Source: Lachnospiraceae bacterium UBA1721 (GTDB taxonomy: Bacteria > Bacillota > Clostridia > Lachnospirales > Lachnospiraceae). Taken from it: a stretch of DNA of 10,985 bases. The first letter of the stretch is position 1, and the number at the start of each line of letters is the position of its first letter. The stretch covers positions 1-10,985 of the forward strand of contig DCIR01000056.1 in the NCBI GenBank assembly GCA_002317155.1, read 5' to 3'. The translations under genes and the position numbers were made by a program. This document shows, one piece after another, positions 1 to 6,826 of this stretch. A model generated the notes under the pieces. It saw only the letters and a program-made list of their open reading frames with translations. It searched no databases and was not told where the DNA came from.

Positions 1-292
1 ATGCACCATTCTGATACGACCGTTTACATACTTTACCAAAATCAATTACTACATTTGCTGTATTAATATTAGATAAATCTATTGGCACAGTAACCGGTAA
101 TCCTGTGGTTGCACTCACAATTGTTACTCGCACACCATCATATGTTTCATTCCAATAATAACCACTACTACCACCGCCCATTCCTCCGCCGCCACCTCCG
201 ATATTAGGATCACCTGCGGCATATGAAGTTATAGGAAAACTAATCGATATTCCAACAAGAAATGAAACAACTACATTAATAATCTTCTTCAT
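1..292 (-). CDS. Secreted glycine-rich surface protein, N-terminal part only
   Basis: The reading frame starts with ATG at 292-290 and stays open to the window edge, giving 97 residues of a longer protein. It begins with a clear signal peptide (MKKIINVVVSFLVG, a hydrophobic core, then an SYAAG cleavage region near residue 26), so the product is exported. A glycine-rich stretch (about residues 32-41) and a domain beginning with YDGVRVTIVSATTG and running to VVIDFGKVCKRSYQNGA follow. From memory, this layout resembles large exported proteins of clostridial conjugative elements, but the family is not certain. A GGAG ribosome binding site lies 5 nt before the start. A hairpin terminator (306-336) lies just upstream, so expression probably depends on read-through from the membrane-protein gene at 346-876. 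Confidence 0.8.
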   Translation of the reverse strand, partial: MKKIINVVVSFLVGISISFPITSYAAGDPNIGGGGGGMGGGSSGYYWNETYDGVRVTIVSATTGLPVTVPIDLSNINTANVVIDFGKVCKRSYQNGA

Positions 293-305
293 TTATGCTC
301 CAATC

Positions 306-336
306 AAAAAGGACATAGCCATAATGACTATGTCCT
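306..336 (-). terminator. Intrinsic terminator / attenuator ahead of the surface-protein gene
   Basis: A perfect 9-bp stem (AGGACATAG at 310-318 with CTATGTCCT at 328-336, 9-nt loop) is followed on the minus strand by a run of Ts and then GATTGGAG. It lies between the stop of the gene at 346 and the start at 292. The T run ends only about 4 nt before the GGAG ribosome binding site of the surface-protein gene. No promoter fits in between, so partial read-through or regulated attenuation is likely (inference). Confidence 0.7.
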
Positions 337-345
337 CAACACTAT

Positions 346-876
346 TTACATATCTCCAATCTTATTACCATTCTGGCCAATCTCTGGTGCCGGTATTGAT
401 TGGCTTCCACTGCCTGATTCAATCCACCCGAATCCCTGCACATATACCTGTCCCTGATGACTACCATCATCCACAGGTACCTGCGGCTCAGCAATAGGTG
501 TTGTCCCAGGTACAGGCTCAATCTCAGCGGGTACATACTCCGGTACTTCATCCGGATTTGTCAGATCAGTATCGGGTGCAAGTTCAGGTGCCTCAGTAGG
601 TACTTCTGGAATCTCCGGAACTTCCTGCAGCTGCTGTTCATTTTCGTTCACCACAGGAACATCTACTTCAGAAGTTCCAAAATCAATAACTACAGACTCT
701 ATGTCTTCTACTACTATTTCCTGCTGCGGCTCGGGCTGTACATCTGTAACGGTCGGCTGTTCTGCATTGCCTTTTTTTAGAACAACAGCAATACCGATTA
801 CAGCGACTACGCAAATGCCACACAGCAATCCAACAATTCCAAATTTGAGTGCTTTAGCTTTACTTTTATCGCTCAT
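346..876 (-). CDS. Single-pass membrane protein with Pro/Glu-rich stalk (DUF6550-like)
   Basis: This is a 176-residue protein. A short basic N-terminus is followed by one strong membrane helix at about residues 12-34. A long low-complexity stretch rich in Pro, Glu, Val and Gln (about 40-135) is probably an extended stalk outside the cell. The C-terminus has a short motif with GQVYVQGFGWIESG (about 142-155) and ends in NGNKIGDM. From memory this ending resembles the DUF6550 family of clostridial mobile elements, where the function is unknown. The start codon directly follows the TAA stop of the upstream XRE gene and has a GGAGGAA ribosome binding site inside that gene's end, so the two are co-translated. 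A membrane anchor or surface adaptor that partners the secreted protein downstream is plausible but unproven. Confidence 0.8.
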   Translation of the reverse strand: MSDKSKAKALKFGIVGLLCGICVVAVIGIAVVLKKGNAEQPTVTDVQPEPQQEIVVEDIESVVIDFGTSEVDVPVVNENEQQLQEVPEIPEVPTEAPELAPDTDLTNPDEVPEYVPAEIEPVPGTTPIAEPQVPVDDGSHQGQVYVQGFGWIESGSGSQSIPAPEIGQNGNKIGDM

Positions 877-1110
877 TTATTCTTCCTCCTTGATTAGCCC
901 CTCCATACGAACCTTATACTCAATAAGTCTCAGAACATAATCAGGCATATGTCTTGCTCCTGACTCCCAGTCCTGCATAGTTCTGTATGGAATCTCAAAA
1001 TATTGGCTGAACGCCTTCTTGGTCATTCCGGTTCCTTTTCTGATTTCAATCAGAAGTTCTCTTCTTTCCTTCTCTTCAGGTGTTTCATTTATCATATAAT
1101 CTATTCCCAT
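877..1110 (-). CDS. XRE-family helix-turn-helix regulator
   Basis: This 77-residue protein is little more than a Cro/C1-type helix-turn-helix. The region from about residue 29 (MTKKAFSQYF) through the recognition helix (EIPYRTMQDWESG, about 39-51) to VLRLIEYKV matches the usual XRE pattern, in which the W-E-S-G segment ends the DNA-contacting helix. The chosen start has GAGGAG 7 nt upstream; the in-frame Met at residue 6 is less well placed. It is first in its own unit, with a good promoter at 1153-1181 and two near-identical palindromes at 1126-1142 and 1173-1189 around that promoter. The simplest reading is an autoregulated repressor, possibly controlling the surface-protein unit. The target sites are inferred from position only. 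Confidence 0.85.
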   Translation of the reverse strand: MGIDYMINETPEEKERRELLIEIRKGTGMTKKAFSQYFEIPYRTMQDWESGARHMPDYVLRLIEYKVRMEGLIKEEE

Positions 1111-1125
1111 ATAATGTCTCCTCAG

Positions 1126-1142
1126 AATACGCTATGCGTATT
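1126..1142. promoter_or_regulatory. Palindromic operator copy 1 (leader side)
   Basis: AATACGCTATGCGTATT is a perfect inverted repeat with 7-bp arms and a 3-bp centre. It lies between the -10 box (1153-1158) and the ribosome binding site of the XRE gene, where a bound protein could block transcription. The same sequence in RNA could also form a small hairpin next to the ribosome binding site. Its near-copy at 1173-1189 supports a DNA-binding site. The likely ligand is the XRE protein itself (inference). Confidence 0.6.
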
Positions 1143-1152
1143 TATTAGAGAC

Positions 1153-1181
1153 ATATTAACACAACACTTTTAAGAACGCAA
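1153..1181 (-). promoter_or_regulatory. Sigma-A-type promoter of the XRE-gene unit
   Basis: On the minus strand, TTGCGT (1181-1176) and TAATAT (1158-1153) are separated by exactly 17 nt. They match the -35 consensus TTGACA at 4 of 6 positions and the -10 consensus TATAAT at 4 of 6. The -35 box lies inside operator copy 2, and operator copy 1 lies just past the expected start point. The predicted transcript begins near 1146, about 35 nt before the XRE start codon. Confidence 0.6.
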
Positions 1182-1189
1182 TGCGTATT
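1173..1189. promoter_or_regulatory. Palindromic operator copy 2 (over the -35 box)
   Basis: AGAACGCAATGCGTATT shares ACGC(T/A)ATGCGTATT with the copy at 1126-1142. It keeps the ACGC/GCGT core but has an imperfect outer half on one side. It covers the -35 box, and its centre is 47 bp from the centre of the other copy. Binding of both copies by dimers, possibly with looping, would shut the promoter (inference). Confidence 0.55.
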
Positions 1190-1200
1190 TTGATTTTAGC

Positions 1201-1237
1201 CAAAACAAAAGATACTTCATATATTGCATGAAGTATC
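1201..1237 (-). terminator. Intrinsic terminator at the end of the pilus operon
   Basis: A perfect 10-bp stem (GATACTTCAT at 1211-1220 with ATGAAGTATC at 1228-1237, 7-nt loop) is followed on the minus strand by TTTTGTTTTG. It lies about 100 nt past the last gene of the pilus run and just before the promoter of the next unit, so it separates the two units. The stem is AT-rich, so leakage is possible. Confidence 0.7.
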
Positions 1238-1274
1238 CCTTACTTTATATATATAATTTTTCCACCGAAAATGT

Positions 1275-1330
1275 TGTATTTCATTGATGAAATACATATC
1301 CCCCTCAAAGATTCATTTTCCAATGGAAAA
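1275..1330. repeat. Two small perfect palindromes in the operon's 3' region
   Basis: The 224-bp gap between the genes ending at 1335 and starting at 1110 holds two hairpin-forming repeats besides the terminator: TGTATTTCA / TGAAATACA (1275-1283 and 1288-1296, 4-nt loop) and TTTTCC / GGAAAA (1316-1321 and 1325-1330, 3-nt loop). Neither is followed by a clean T run on the minus strand. They may stabilise the 3' end of the long pilus transcript or be protein-binding sites; the role is unknown. Confidence 0.5.
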
Positions 1331-1334
1331 AGTT

Positions 1335-1517
1335 TTACACTTCTGATTTCCTTGTTATGATAGGCTTACCGTCTGCTCCAAGAAGGGGTGTTAATCCAGC
1401 CCCATATCCTTCCAGAATAAACAGGTAATTAACACCCGTCTCTTTATCAACAATAACCTGAAAATTGCGGCTAAAACTATTCTGAGTTTCTACTATTTCA
1501 AATCTGCCTGTTCTCAT
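1335..1517 (-). CDS. Small DUF6440-like protein
   Basis: This is a 60-residue protein starting MRTGRFEIVE. It has no signal peptide or membrane helix. The pattern (basic start, VIVDKETGVNYLFILEGYGAGLTPLL, then a short GKPIIT end) resembles DUF6440, a small family of unknown function that I associate with clostridial genomes and mobile elements. The start at 1517 is chosen because AAAGGAG lies 8 nt upstream; an in-frame start at 1571 lies inside the previous gene and lacks such a site. That ribosome binding site is formed by the last codons of the preceding membrane-protein gene, which ends 2 nt before this start, so translation is probably coupled. It is the last gene of the run before the terminator at 1201-1237. 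Confidence 0.7.
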   Translation of the reverse strand: MRTGRFEIVETQNSFSRNFQVIVDKETGVNYLFILEGYGAGLTPLLGADGKPIITRKSEV

Positions 1518-1519
1518 AA

Positions 1520-1741
1520 TCAAACATCTCCTTTTCTTATATACTTGCTGCTTACTATTCCACTCCAGCAAATAATCGGTAAACTGATCATATCTATTAT
1601 TCCAATGCCACGTACAATTGCATCGGGCATATTCAATGCGAAAATCATTCCGAGCGCAAGAACAAGTGTAGTAAAGCCAGCTATCGTAAGGCTGATATAA
1701 AAGATTTTAGTAACGTTTGAAATATTTTTTGTGTTTCTCAT
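1520..1741 (-). CDS. Small two-helix membrane protein, unknown family
   Basis: This is a 73-residue protein with two predicted membrane helices (about residues 12-35 and 42-63) and short polar ends: MRNTKNISN at the N-terminus and SSKYIRKGDV at the C-terminus. I do not recognise a family. The start is supported by a GGAGGGG ribosome binding site 6 nt upstream. A 95-bp gap separates it from the last pseudopilin gene. I see no terminator and no convincing promoter there, so it probably shares the pilus transcript. A membrane accessory of the pilus, or an unrelated small cargo gene together with the DUF6440-like gene, are both possible. Confidence 0.65.
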   Translation of the reverse strand: MRNTKNISNVTKIFYISLTIAGFTTLVLALGMIFALNMPDAIVRGIGIIDMISLPIICWSGIVSSKYIRKGDV

Positions 1742-1836
1742 TGTTATCCCCTCCGTTTGTATATATCCTACATCACATTGTAAACAGAATACATTTCAAC
1801 AGAAGCGAATTAAGACGGTATATTATGCCTTCCGCA

Positions 1837-2406
1837 TCAGAATACTTCTCTCATAGTAGCTTTCACCTTAAGATTTATGGGAACCTCAAACAGCCTGCGA
1901 CCTGCAAACATAACAGGTATGGTAAGTACCATAGTGCCTTCAGCATAAAACTTCTGCCCACTTCTAAATATTGGCGTATTAGGAACCGTAACATTAATAT
2001 CACTGATTTTATATTGGATATTTCTTGCATCTGTAACCTTGTTAAGTGTTCCTCCGCTGCTCGTTAACCCAAGAAGTCCTGAAAGCCTTGCTTCAACATC
2101 ACCGATATCAACCGTAGCATTAAATCCATAGCCGGTAGGTATCTGACCTGACGCATAACCTTCTCTCACACAGGCATATACCTCATTATAATTGTCCGTT
2201 ACAACAGATATCATGGCTTCCTCATATGCATCCTTTATCCCGGATGCTGTAATCATAAGTTTGAAAAACTCCATTACTACCAACAAAAGGAACAATAAAC
2301 AAATAGAAACCGCTACTGTCATAGGGAACATTTCACCCTTTTTATCCTTCAAAATGTTCCCTAAATTTCTCACGGGTGGAATCCTATTTTTCTCTGTTAA
2401 TCTCAT
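1837..2406 (-). CDS. TadE/TadF-like pseudopilin (second of two)
   Basis: This is a 189-residue protein. A basic cytoplasmic leader ends in DKKGEMFPM (residues 21-29), followed by a hydrophobic helix (about 30-50). A long exported domain is rich in beta-type sequence. The Lys-Lys-Gly-Glu ahead of the helix looks like a class III (prepilin) cleavage site after G24. The acidic residue at +5 seen in its two neighbours is a Met here. Size and layout fit TadE/TadF minor pilins, which in known Tad systems are processed by the TadV peptidase and needed for pilus assembly. Its ATG overlaps the stop of the preceding gene by 4 nt (ATGA), so the two products are probably made in equal amounts and may act as a pair. 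Confidence 0.75.
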   Translation of the reverse strand: MRLTEKNRIPPVRNLGNILKDKKGEMFPMTVAVSICLLFLLLVVMEFFKLMITASGIKDAYEEAMISVVTDNYNEVYACVREGYASGQIPTGYGFNATVDIGDVEARLSGLLGLTSSGGTLNKVTDARNIQYKISDINVTVPNTPIFRSGQKFYAEGTMVLTIPVMFAGRRLFEVPINLKVKATMREVF

Positions 2407-2828
2407 CGCCAGTACACCTCACTTTTTCCGGTTGCCTTACTCGTCAGTTCTATCGGGAAAGAAGCAAAGCCTCCAAACAGTCCGATATCCACTTCATAGG
2501 TAAGCGTAACCGTCACTTCTCTGTTAAGCTGTATATTTCCGGTCTGGGACCAGGTAACCGCGGGACTTAACCCAGTATTCTCACAGAGTCTTTCATACCT
2601 TGCAGTTGTCTCAGCTCCTACCCTTCCACTGACCTCAGCTTCCCTTATAAGTTCATCTGCGAAATTATCAAGCTGGATCTTGGCAATGAATACAGGCAGT
2701 ACTCTCAGTGAAAGAGCAATAACCATCATCACCGCTAGGACCATAACAACCACATCGATACATCCTTCTCCGCGTCTGTCGGCTAATAGACGTTTCAATT
2801 TCTTAGGTCTGTGTCTTTTCTCTCTCAT
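2403..2828 (-). CDS. DUF4320-like TadE-type pseudopilin (first of two)
   Basis: This is a 141-residue protein. A highly basic leader (MREKRHRPKKLKR) ends in DRRGEGCID, with a likely prepilin cleavage after G20 and an Asp at +5 (D25). One helix follows (about 25-45), then an exported domain. This matches the DUF4320 type of small TadE-like protein as I remember it. AAGGAGG lies 5 nt before the ATG, and the gap from the TadC-like gene is 9 nt. It overlaps the next pseudopilin gene by 4 nt. The probable role is as a minor pilin that starts or caps the fibre. Confidence 0.75.
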   Translation of the reverse strand: MREKRHRPKKLKRLLADRRGEGCIDVVVMVLAVMMVIALSLRVLPVFIAKIQLDNFADELIREAEVSGRVGAETTARYERLCENTGLSPAVTWSQTGNIQLNREVTVTLTYEVDIGLFGGFASFPIELTSKATGKSEVYWR

Positions 2829-2837
2829 CGCGCCTCC

Positions 2838-3713
2838 TTAAAACATCGTAGCCATGCTTCCGATGATCTCATAGAAGATAATCACAAAGAATGTTGCTAC
2901 ATAGCAGCCAAGCATCACAAATGAGAACACCCTGATCTTTGGAGGAATCTTTGCTGCTTTTGCCTTTAATCTCTGCAACTCCATCTGCTTGAAATCATGT
3001 GTAAGCATCTGAAAATACACTGCCCCGTCATCACCGCGAAGTACTCCGATAAGTCCTCTTACCACATCTGAGAGTTGCGGAGAATTAAGCTTTGATTCAA
3101 ATCTTGTAAGTGCTGCCTCATAGCTGCTTGATCTCATGTCTGCACAGAGTACATCAAGCTCATGCTTAAATTCCTCTCCCGCATTCTTCTTATATCTTTC
3201 AAGAATAGAAAGCACATCCCTGCTGTTTTTAAGCTCCTGTGTAAGTGTCGAGGTAAATCTGTACAGTTCACCTTCAATCATCTCCTTCTTATCCCTAAGC
3301 AGCTGGTCAGCCTTTCCGTTTTCCTTAAAATAGGTAAGCACTGCAAGCAAAATGAATGCGATATTTAGCACTGGCATTATAAAAAAGCATGGAATTATCG
3401 GCAAAAGAAAAAGCCCTGCCTTTAATATCGCATGGGCCGTATATTCCTCCGGTGTCATATCAATATTTGCTGCCTTAAGAGTGTTATCCATTCTTACTCT
3501 CTTGTACTCATTTATCTTTATGAACCTGGCTGTCTTAACAGTAAGTGACATAAGGCTTTCATCAATAATGACTGACAGCGCTGCCTTTTTCTTTTTTGAG
3601 GCTCCCGCCATAGCCCTTCCGGTTCTTAGTGTCGGAAGCCTGAGTGCTCCTGCCAAAGTAAAATACAGGCCAGATGCTAAGAACACAAACAGTAATAAAA
3701 TAATGATCTTCAT
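2838..3713 (-). CDS. tadC: TadC-like T2SSF platform protein
   Basis: This is a 291-residue inner-membrane protein. It has an N-terminal helix (about 1-22), a cytoplasmic basic stretch (SKKKKAA), a hydrophobic hairpin (about 97-128), and a long cytoplasmic helical domain (about 130-258) with LTQELKNSRDVLSILERYKK. A final helix lies at about 261-284. This order is typical of the TadB/TadC branch of the type II secretion F (GspF) family, which forms the membrane platform driven by the TadA ATPase. It directly follows the TadB-like gene with 9 nt between, and AGGAGGAG gives a strong ribosome binding site. The name TadC is assigned by position, second of two platform genes; sequence comparison would be needed to fix it. 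Confidence 0.8.
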   Translation of the reverse strand: MKIIILLLFVFLASGLYFTLAGALRLPTLRTGRAMAGASKKKKAALSVIIDESLMSLTVKTARFIKINEYKRVRMDNTLKAANIDMTPEEYTAHAILKAGLFLLPIIPCFFIMPVLNIAFILLAVLTYFKENGKADQLLRDKKEMIEGELYRFTSTLTQELKNSRDVLSILERYKKNAGEEFKHELDVLCADMRSSSYEAALTRFESKLNSPQLSDVVRGLIGVLRGDDGAVYFQMLTHDFKQMELQRLKAKAAKIPPKIRVFSFVMLGCYVATFFVIIFYEIIGSMATMF

Positions 3714-3722
3714 TGCTCCTCC

Positions 3723-4652
3723 TTATGACCTGTACTCTATGGGCTTGGTCAGCTTAATAACAAACGCCGTTGATACAAATATCGCAACACCGGACAGCGC
3801 AAGCATGAACTGTCCGCCGAAGGTATGCATCAGCGTATGATACCATTCCTTATTAAGGAAATACATCAAAGGGATGTTTGAAAGCACAAGCACCACCATT
3901 GTGATGAATTCCTTTCTCGGTGCCTGCACCAGGTAATCAAGCTCTCCGTTTACCACTCTTGTATCTGAAAGCTTCGCAACAATCGGAACAAGTGTTGTCT
4001 TAAGAGTTCTGTCATACTGGCAGGCCTTCATTGCATCAATCCATTCCTCAAATACATCATTCCTGATTTTTCCCTTAAGCTCTTCAAGTGCCGACTGCAC
4101 ATCAGAATTAACAAGCTTTACCCTTGTAAGAAACTCTTCAAAAGCAGTCCTTACCGGAGGATTTAAGTGTGTAATGTTTTCCTCCACACTTGTAAGCAGA
4201 TCCTCATTTCTGATATATGCAGTTGTTATCACTGACAGTGCTGTTTCAAGCTCAGCAGAAACGTTCTTCTTAAAATGTGATGCAGAAAGTCTCACATACC
4301 AGAACGGTATAAACATCATTCCGACTGCCATAACCGGAATAAGAAACATGTTGCCAATAAGGGCTGCAAATACCGCACCGCATGCAAACAGAATGACCGA
4401 AAGCGTGCACAGTTTTGGAAACATAGCGGTCTTATCAGTAGCTTCAAGTATCGCCTGAATCTCATCTATCTCCCTGCGAAGCCATGACTTTTTCTTCTTC
4501 CTGGTCTGTTCAAGAATTGATTCTCTTATGCCCTTTGGACCACTTGTCACCATGCCAAAGATTCCGTTTGCCATATCGGCTACAGATATTCTGCAAAGAA
4601 TAAAAAAGCCCGTTATCATACCGATAAGGGCAACTATCCTGAGTGTTATCAT
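3723..4652 (-). CDS. tadB: TadB-like T2SSF platform protein
   Basis: This is a 309-residue membrane protein. It has an N-terminal helix (about 3-20), a basic linker (RKKKKSWLRREIDEI), and two adjacent helices (about 82-121). A cytoplasmic helical domain containing ELETALSVITTAYIRNEDLLTSVE (split near residue 140) resembles the T2SSF core, and two C-terminal helices end the protein (about 249-266 and 281-300). It is the platform partner of TadA, converting ATP-driven motion into pilin extraction from the membrane. Its ATG overlaps the tadA-like stop by 4 nt (ATGA), indicating coupled translation. The N-terminal part is more divergent than the core. Confidence 0.8.
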   Translation of the reverse strand: MITLRIVALIGMITGFFILCRISVADMANGIFGMVTSGPKGIRESILEQTRKKKKSWLRREIDEIQAILEATDKTAMFPKLCTLSVILFACGAVFAALIGNMFLIPVMAVGMMFIPFWYVRLSASHFKKNVSAELETALSVITTAYIRNEDLLTSVEENITHLNPPVRTAFEEFLTRVKLVNSDVQSALEELKGKIRNDVFEEWIDAMKACQYDRTLKTTLVPIVAKLSDTRVVNGELDYLVQAPRKEFITMVVLVLSNIPLMYFLNKEWYHTLMHTFGGQFMLALSGVAIFVSTAFVIKLTKPIEYRS

Positions 4653-6016
4653 CTACTAAACTCTCCCTTCTTAAATTCTTCACCGCATATCTTCAAAAGC
4701 TCGGCTCTTGGCATTCCGTTCGAGATAAATCTTCTCTTTAAGCTTTCTGAAACTGCATCGCATTTGATATGTTCACCAATAATGACACTTCTGTCATCTT
4801 CTCTTCTGTTCTCCTTAATGTCATATCTAAATAGCGAATGATACTTTCTTGATCCGTCAGGACATATCTCGCACTCCATGATTTCCATCACCTTACGCTT
4901 TTTATCATCCAGCTGCTTAGCGAATACGATTATGGGGAATGCCTCGGTTACAAGCTTCATCAGTGCTTCATCACTCATATCCGATACGCGCTTGCAGAGC
5001 GTAACCATTCTTCCATAGGTAGCCTCGCATGAGTTGGAATGAATGGTAGTTAAAACGGTATGACCGGTTCTTGCAGACTCCTGTGCAGCATAGGCTTCTG
5101 AAGATCTCATCTCTCCCACACATATGATTTCCGGATTGAATCTGAGTGCCATATCAAGCAAATCCTCCTGCGATACATCCATGTTTGAGTTCTCGCTTGG
5201 TCTTGTAATTGTATGAACGACACTGTTAGTAATGCGTCCGTTTTTCTCCCTTATGAGACTGAGTTCTCTTGATCCGCTCTCAATGGTAAATATTCGCTTA
5301 TCATCCGGTATGGTGGTAAGAAGCCATCCTGCAAGGGTTGTCTTACCTGAAGACGTTGCTCCGGCTACGCATACGCTTACTCCGTACTTTAAACATGCAG
5401 AAAGAAAATCAAGCATATCCTCTGTTGCCGTTCCATGCTTTAGGAAATCATCCTTAGTCATGTTCTGAGGATTAACAATTCTTATTGATGCACTGATGCC
5501 CACATCCTCATCTACCAGGGGATATTTCATGGCTGCGATTCGGATATTCTTACCAATGGATCCAAGCACTGCAGGTGATGCATTATCAATCACGATTCCC
5601 GAAAGATGAAGCATTCTTCTTAGCACATTTACCGCATGCTCCGGTGAATCGAAATGCTCATCCAGCTTTACATTCCTTCCGTCTGAAAACTGTACCTCTA
5701 TGTCCTTCCATGAATTGATATCAATCTCTTCAACTCCGGTGCCATAAATGTATTTTGTAAGAAATGAGAATTCCGCCATTTCTGTAAAAATAGCCTCTAC
5801 AAGTTCATCGTCCGACATCCCCGACACAGAGAGCTTCTCATCATAAAGATACTGTCTTATATATTTTTTTATCTGTGCAGCAGCTTCAAGACTTCCTGGC
5901 TGAGCAATCAGATCTGAATGCATTGCGGCCACGAATCCCTGCACATCACTTAAGACCTCTGCAAATGATTTGTCCTTTTTACCGCTGTCGAAAAACAGCT
6001 CCTGATTTGTTCTCAT
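4649..6016 (-). CDS. tadA: TadA/CpaF-type secretion ATPase
   Basis: This is a 455-residue cytoplasmic ATPase of the type II/IV secretion (GspE/VirB11) superfamily, and the motor of the pilus. The N-terminal domain (about 1-200) contains the family's GVEEIDINSWKDIEVQF segment. The nucleotide-binding part has Walker A GATSSGKT (219-226), an Asp-box-like FTIES (243-247), Walker B ending in ICVGEMR (E302) and a His-box TGHTVLTTIHS (317-327). All key elements look intact. The length fits CpaF/TadA. The gene overlaps both neighbours by 4 nt (ATGA at each end), so the TadZ-like, TadA and TadB products are translationally coupled. The CpaF subfamily is well supported by the company of two T2SSF genes and a CpaB-like gene. 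Confidence 0.92.
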   Translation of the reverse strand: MRTNQELFFDSGKKDKSFAEVLSDVQGFVAAMHSDLIAQPGSLEAAAQIKKYIRQYLYDEKLSVSGMSDDELVEAIFTEMAEFSFLTKYIYGTGVEEIDINSWKDIEVQFSDGRNVKLDEHFDSPEHAVNVLRRMLHLSGIVIDNASPAVLGSIGKNIRIAAMKYPLVDEDVGISASIRIVNPQNMTKDDFLKHGTATEDMLDFLSACLKYGVSVCVAGATSSGKTTLAGWLLTTIPDDKRIFTIESGSRELSLIREKNGRITNSVVHTITRPSENSNMDVSQEDLLDMALRFNPEIICVGEMRSSEAYAAQESARTGHTVLTTIHSNSCEATYGRMVTLCKRVSDMSDEALMKLVTEAFPIIVFAKQLDDKKRKVMEIMECEICPDGSRKYHSLFRYDIKENRREDDRSVIIGEHIKCDAVSESLKRRFISNGMPRAELLKICGEEFKKGEFSR

Positions 6017-6816
6017 ATACCGAACACCTCCTTACTGACTGCCTCTATCGCCTTACGGAAAGCCCTGCTCTCCTTAAATTCATAATCCTTAAGCATGTCT
6101 CCTTCAAGAAACTGTGTCTCAACCTCCAAGCTGTGCGGAATCTGGCACCTTATGCTTCCCATGCTTTTTTCAATTTCCCTTGCCGCCTGATTAGGAAGTA
6201 CATTGCTTGCAACACATATATGTCTGTCAGCATCAAACTTCTGTGTATCAGACAGAAGAGGCAGCTGACTGTTAAAATATGAAACAGACTTTAAGTCACA
6301 TCCGCAGAGCCTTATAACTGAATCAGCCATCATGAGTGCATTGCCGGTTATAAGATTTGTAGATATATGACTGCTGCAGTCAATGATTACAAACGGTGCC
6401 AGTTCTTCAGCTGCAATCAGAAGCTCCTTTGCCTGCTCCTGCTCATAGGGAGGATATGTGAATCGATTCTCTCCCTTAAGCATTCCGACCATCGAAAGAT
6501 ATTTATTGTTCTTGTGGAAGGAACAGTTTCTCTTTACCAGTTCATCGGTTACATGTGCTGCAGCCAGAATACTTCCAAGTGATTTTTCCTCGATAAGATC
6601 ATCCGGTCTGCAGATATATGCCAGTGAAGGCGTTGTCATATCGGCAAATATCAGAATGCAGTTATTACCCTTTGAAGTAAGGTACTGTGCCAGCTTAACC
6701 GACACAGTAGTCTTACCGCTTCCCGGACTGCCCCACACAGCAAGTACTCCTCCATGCGTAGCATGTGTCTTTTGTGGTTCCTCCCTCTCCATTTTTCCTT
6801 TAATAAAGAATCCCAT
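6013..6816 (-). CDS. TadZ/CpaE-like P-loop ATPase
   Basis: This is a 267-residue soluble P-loop protein. LAVWGSPGSGKTT (25-37) is a Walker A loop. FADMTT (57-62) looks like the switch region with D59, and FVIIDCSS (142-149) is the Walker B-like strand. The fold and its place directly before tadA fit TadZ/CpaE, the MinD/ParA relatives that localise Tad machines. Unlike MinD and ParA, the loop does not begin KGG: the signature lysine is missing and the motif reads as an ordinary P-loop. The usual N-terminal receiver-like domain of CpaE is also absent. GGAGGAG lies 4 nt before the start. The 10-nt gap from the cpaB-like gene and the 4-nt overlap with tadA place it firmly in the operon. Confidence 0.75.
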   Translation of the reverse strand: MGFFIKGKMEREEPQKTHATHGGVLAVWGSPGSGKTTVSVKLAQYLTSKGNNCILIFADMTTPSLAYICRPDDLIEEKSLGSILAAAHVTDELVKRNCSFHKNNKYLSMVGMLKGENRFTYPPYEQEQAKELLIAAEELAPFVIIDCSSHISTNLITGNALMMADSVIRLCGCDLKSVSYFNSQLPLLSDTQKFDADRHICVASNVLPNQAAREIEKSMGSIRCQIPHSLEVETQFLEGDMLKDYEFKESRAFRKAIEAVSKEVFGI

Positions 6817-6826
6817 AACTCCTCCG

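Noticed and set aside
1217..1297. A 26-codon minus-strand frame (MYFINEIQHF...) preceded by GAGGGGG
   Set aside because: The ribosome binding site is only 2 nt from the ATG, the frame runs across two palindromes and ends inside the terminator stem, and the composition is not convincing for a protein.
1518..1571. Longer form of the DUF6440-like protein
   Set aside because: It overlaps the preceding membrane-protein gene and lacks a ribosome binding site, while AAAGGAG is ideally placed for the start at 1517.
1742..1836. Separate promoter for the two-helix membrane protein
   Set aside because: TTGAAA and TATATA hexamers exist on the minus strand but no pair has acceptable spacing.
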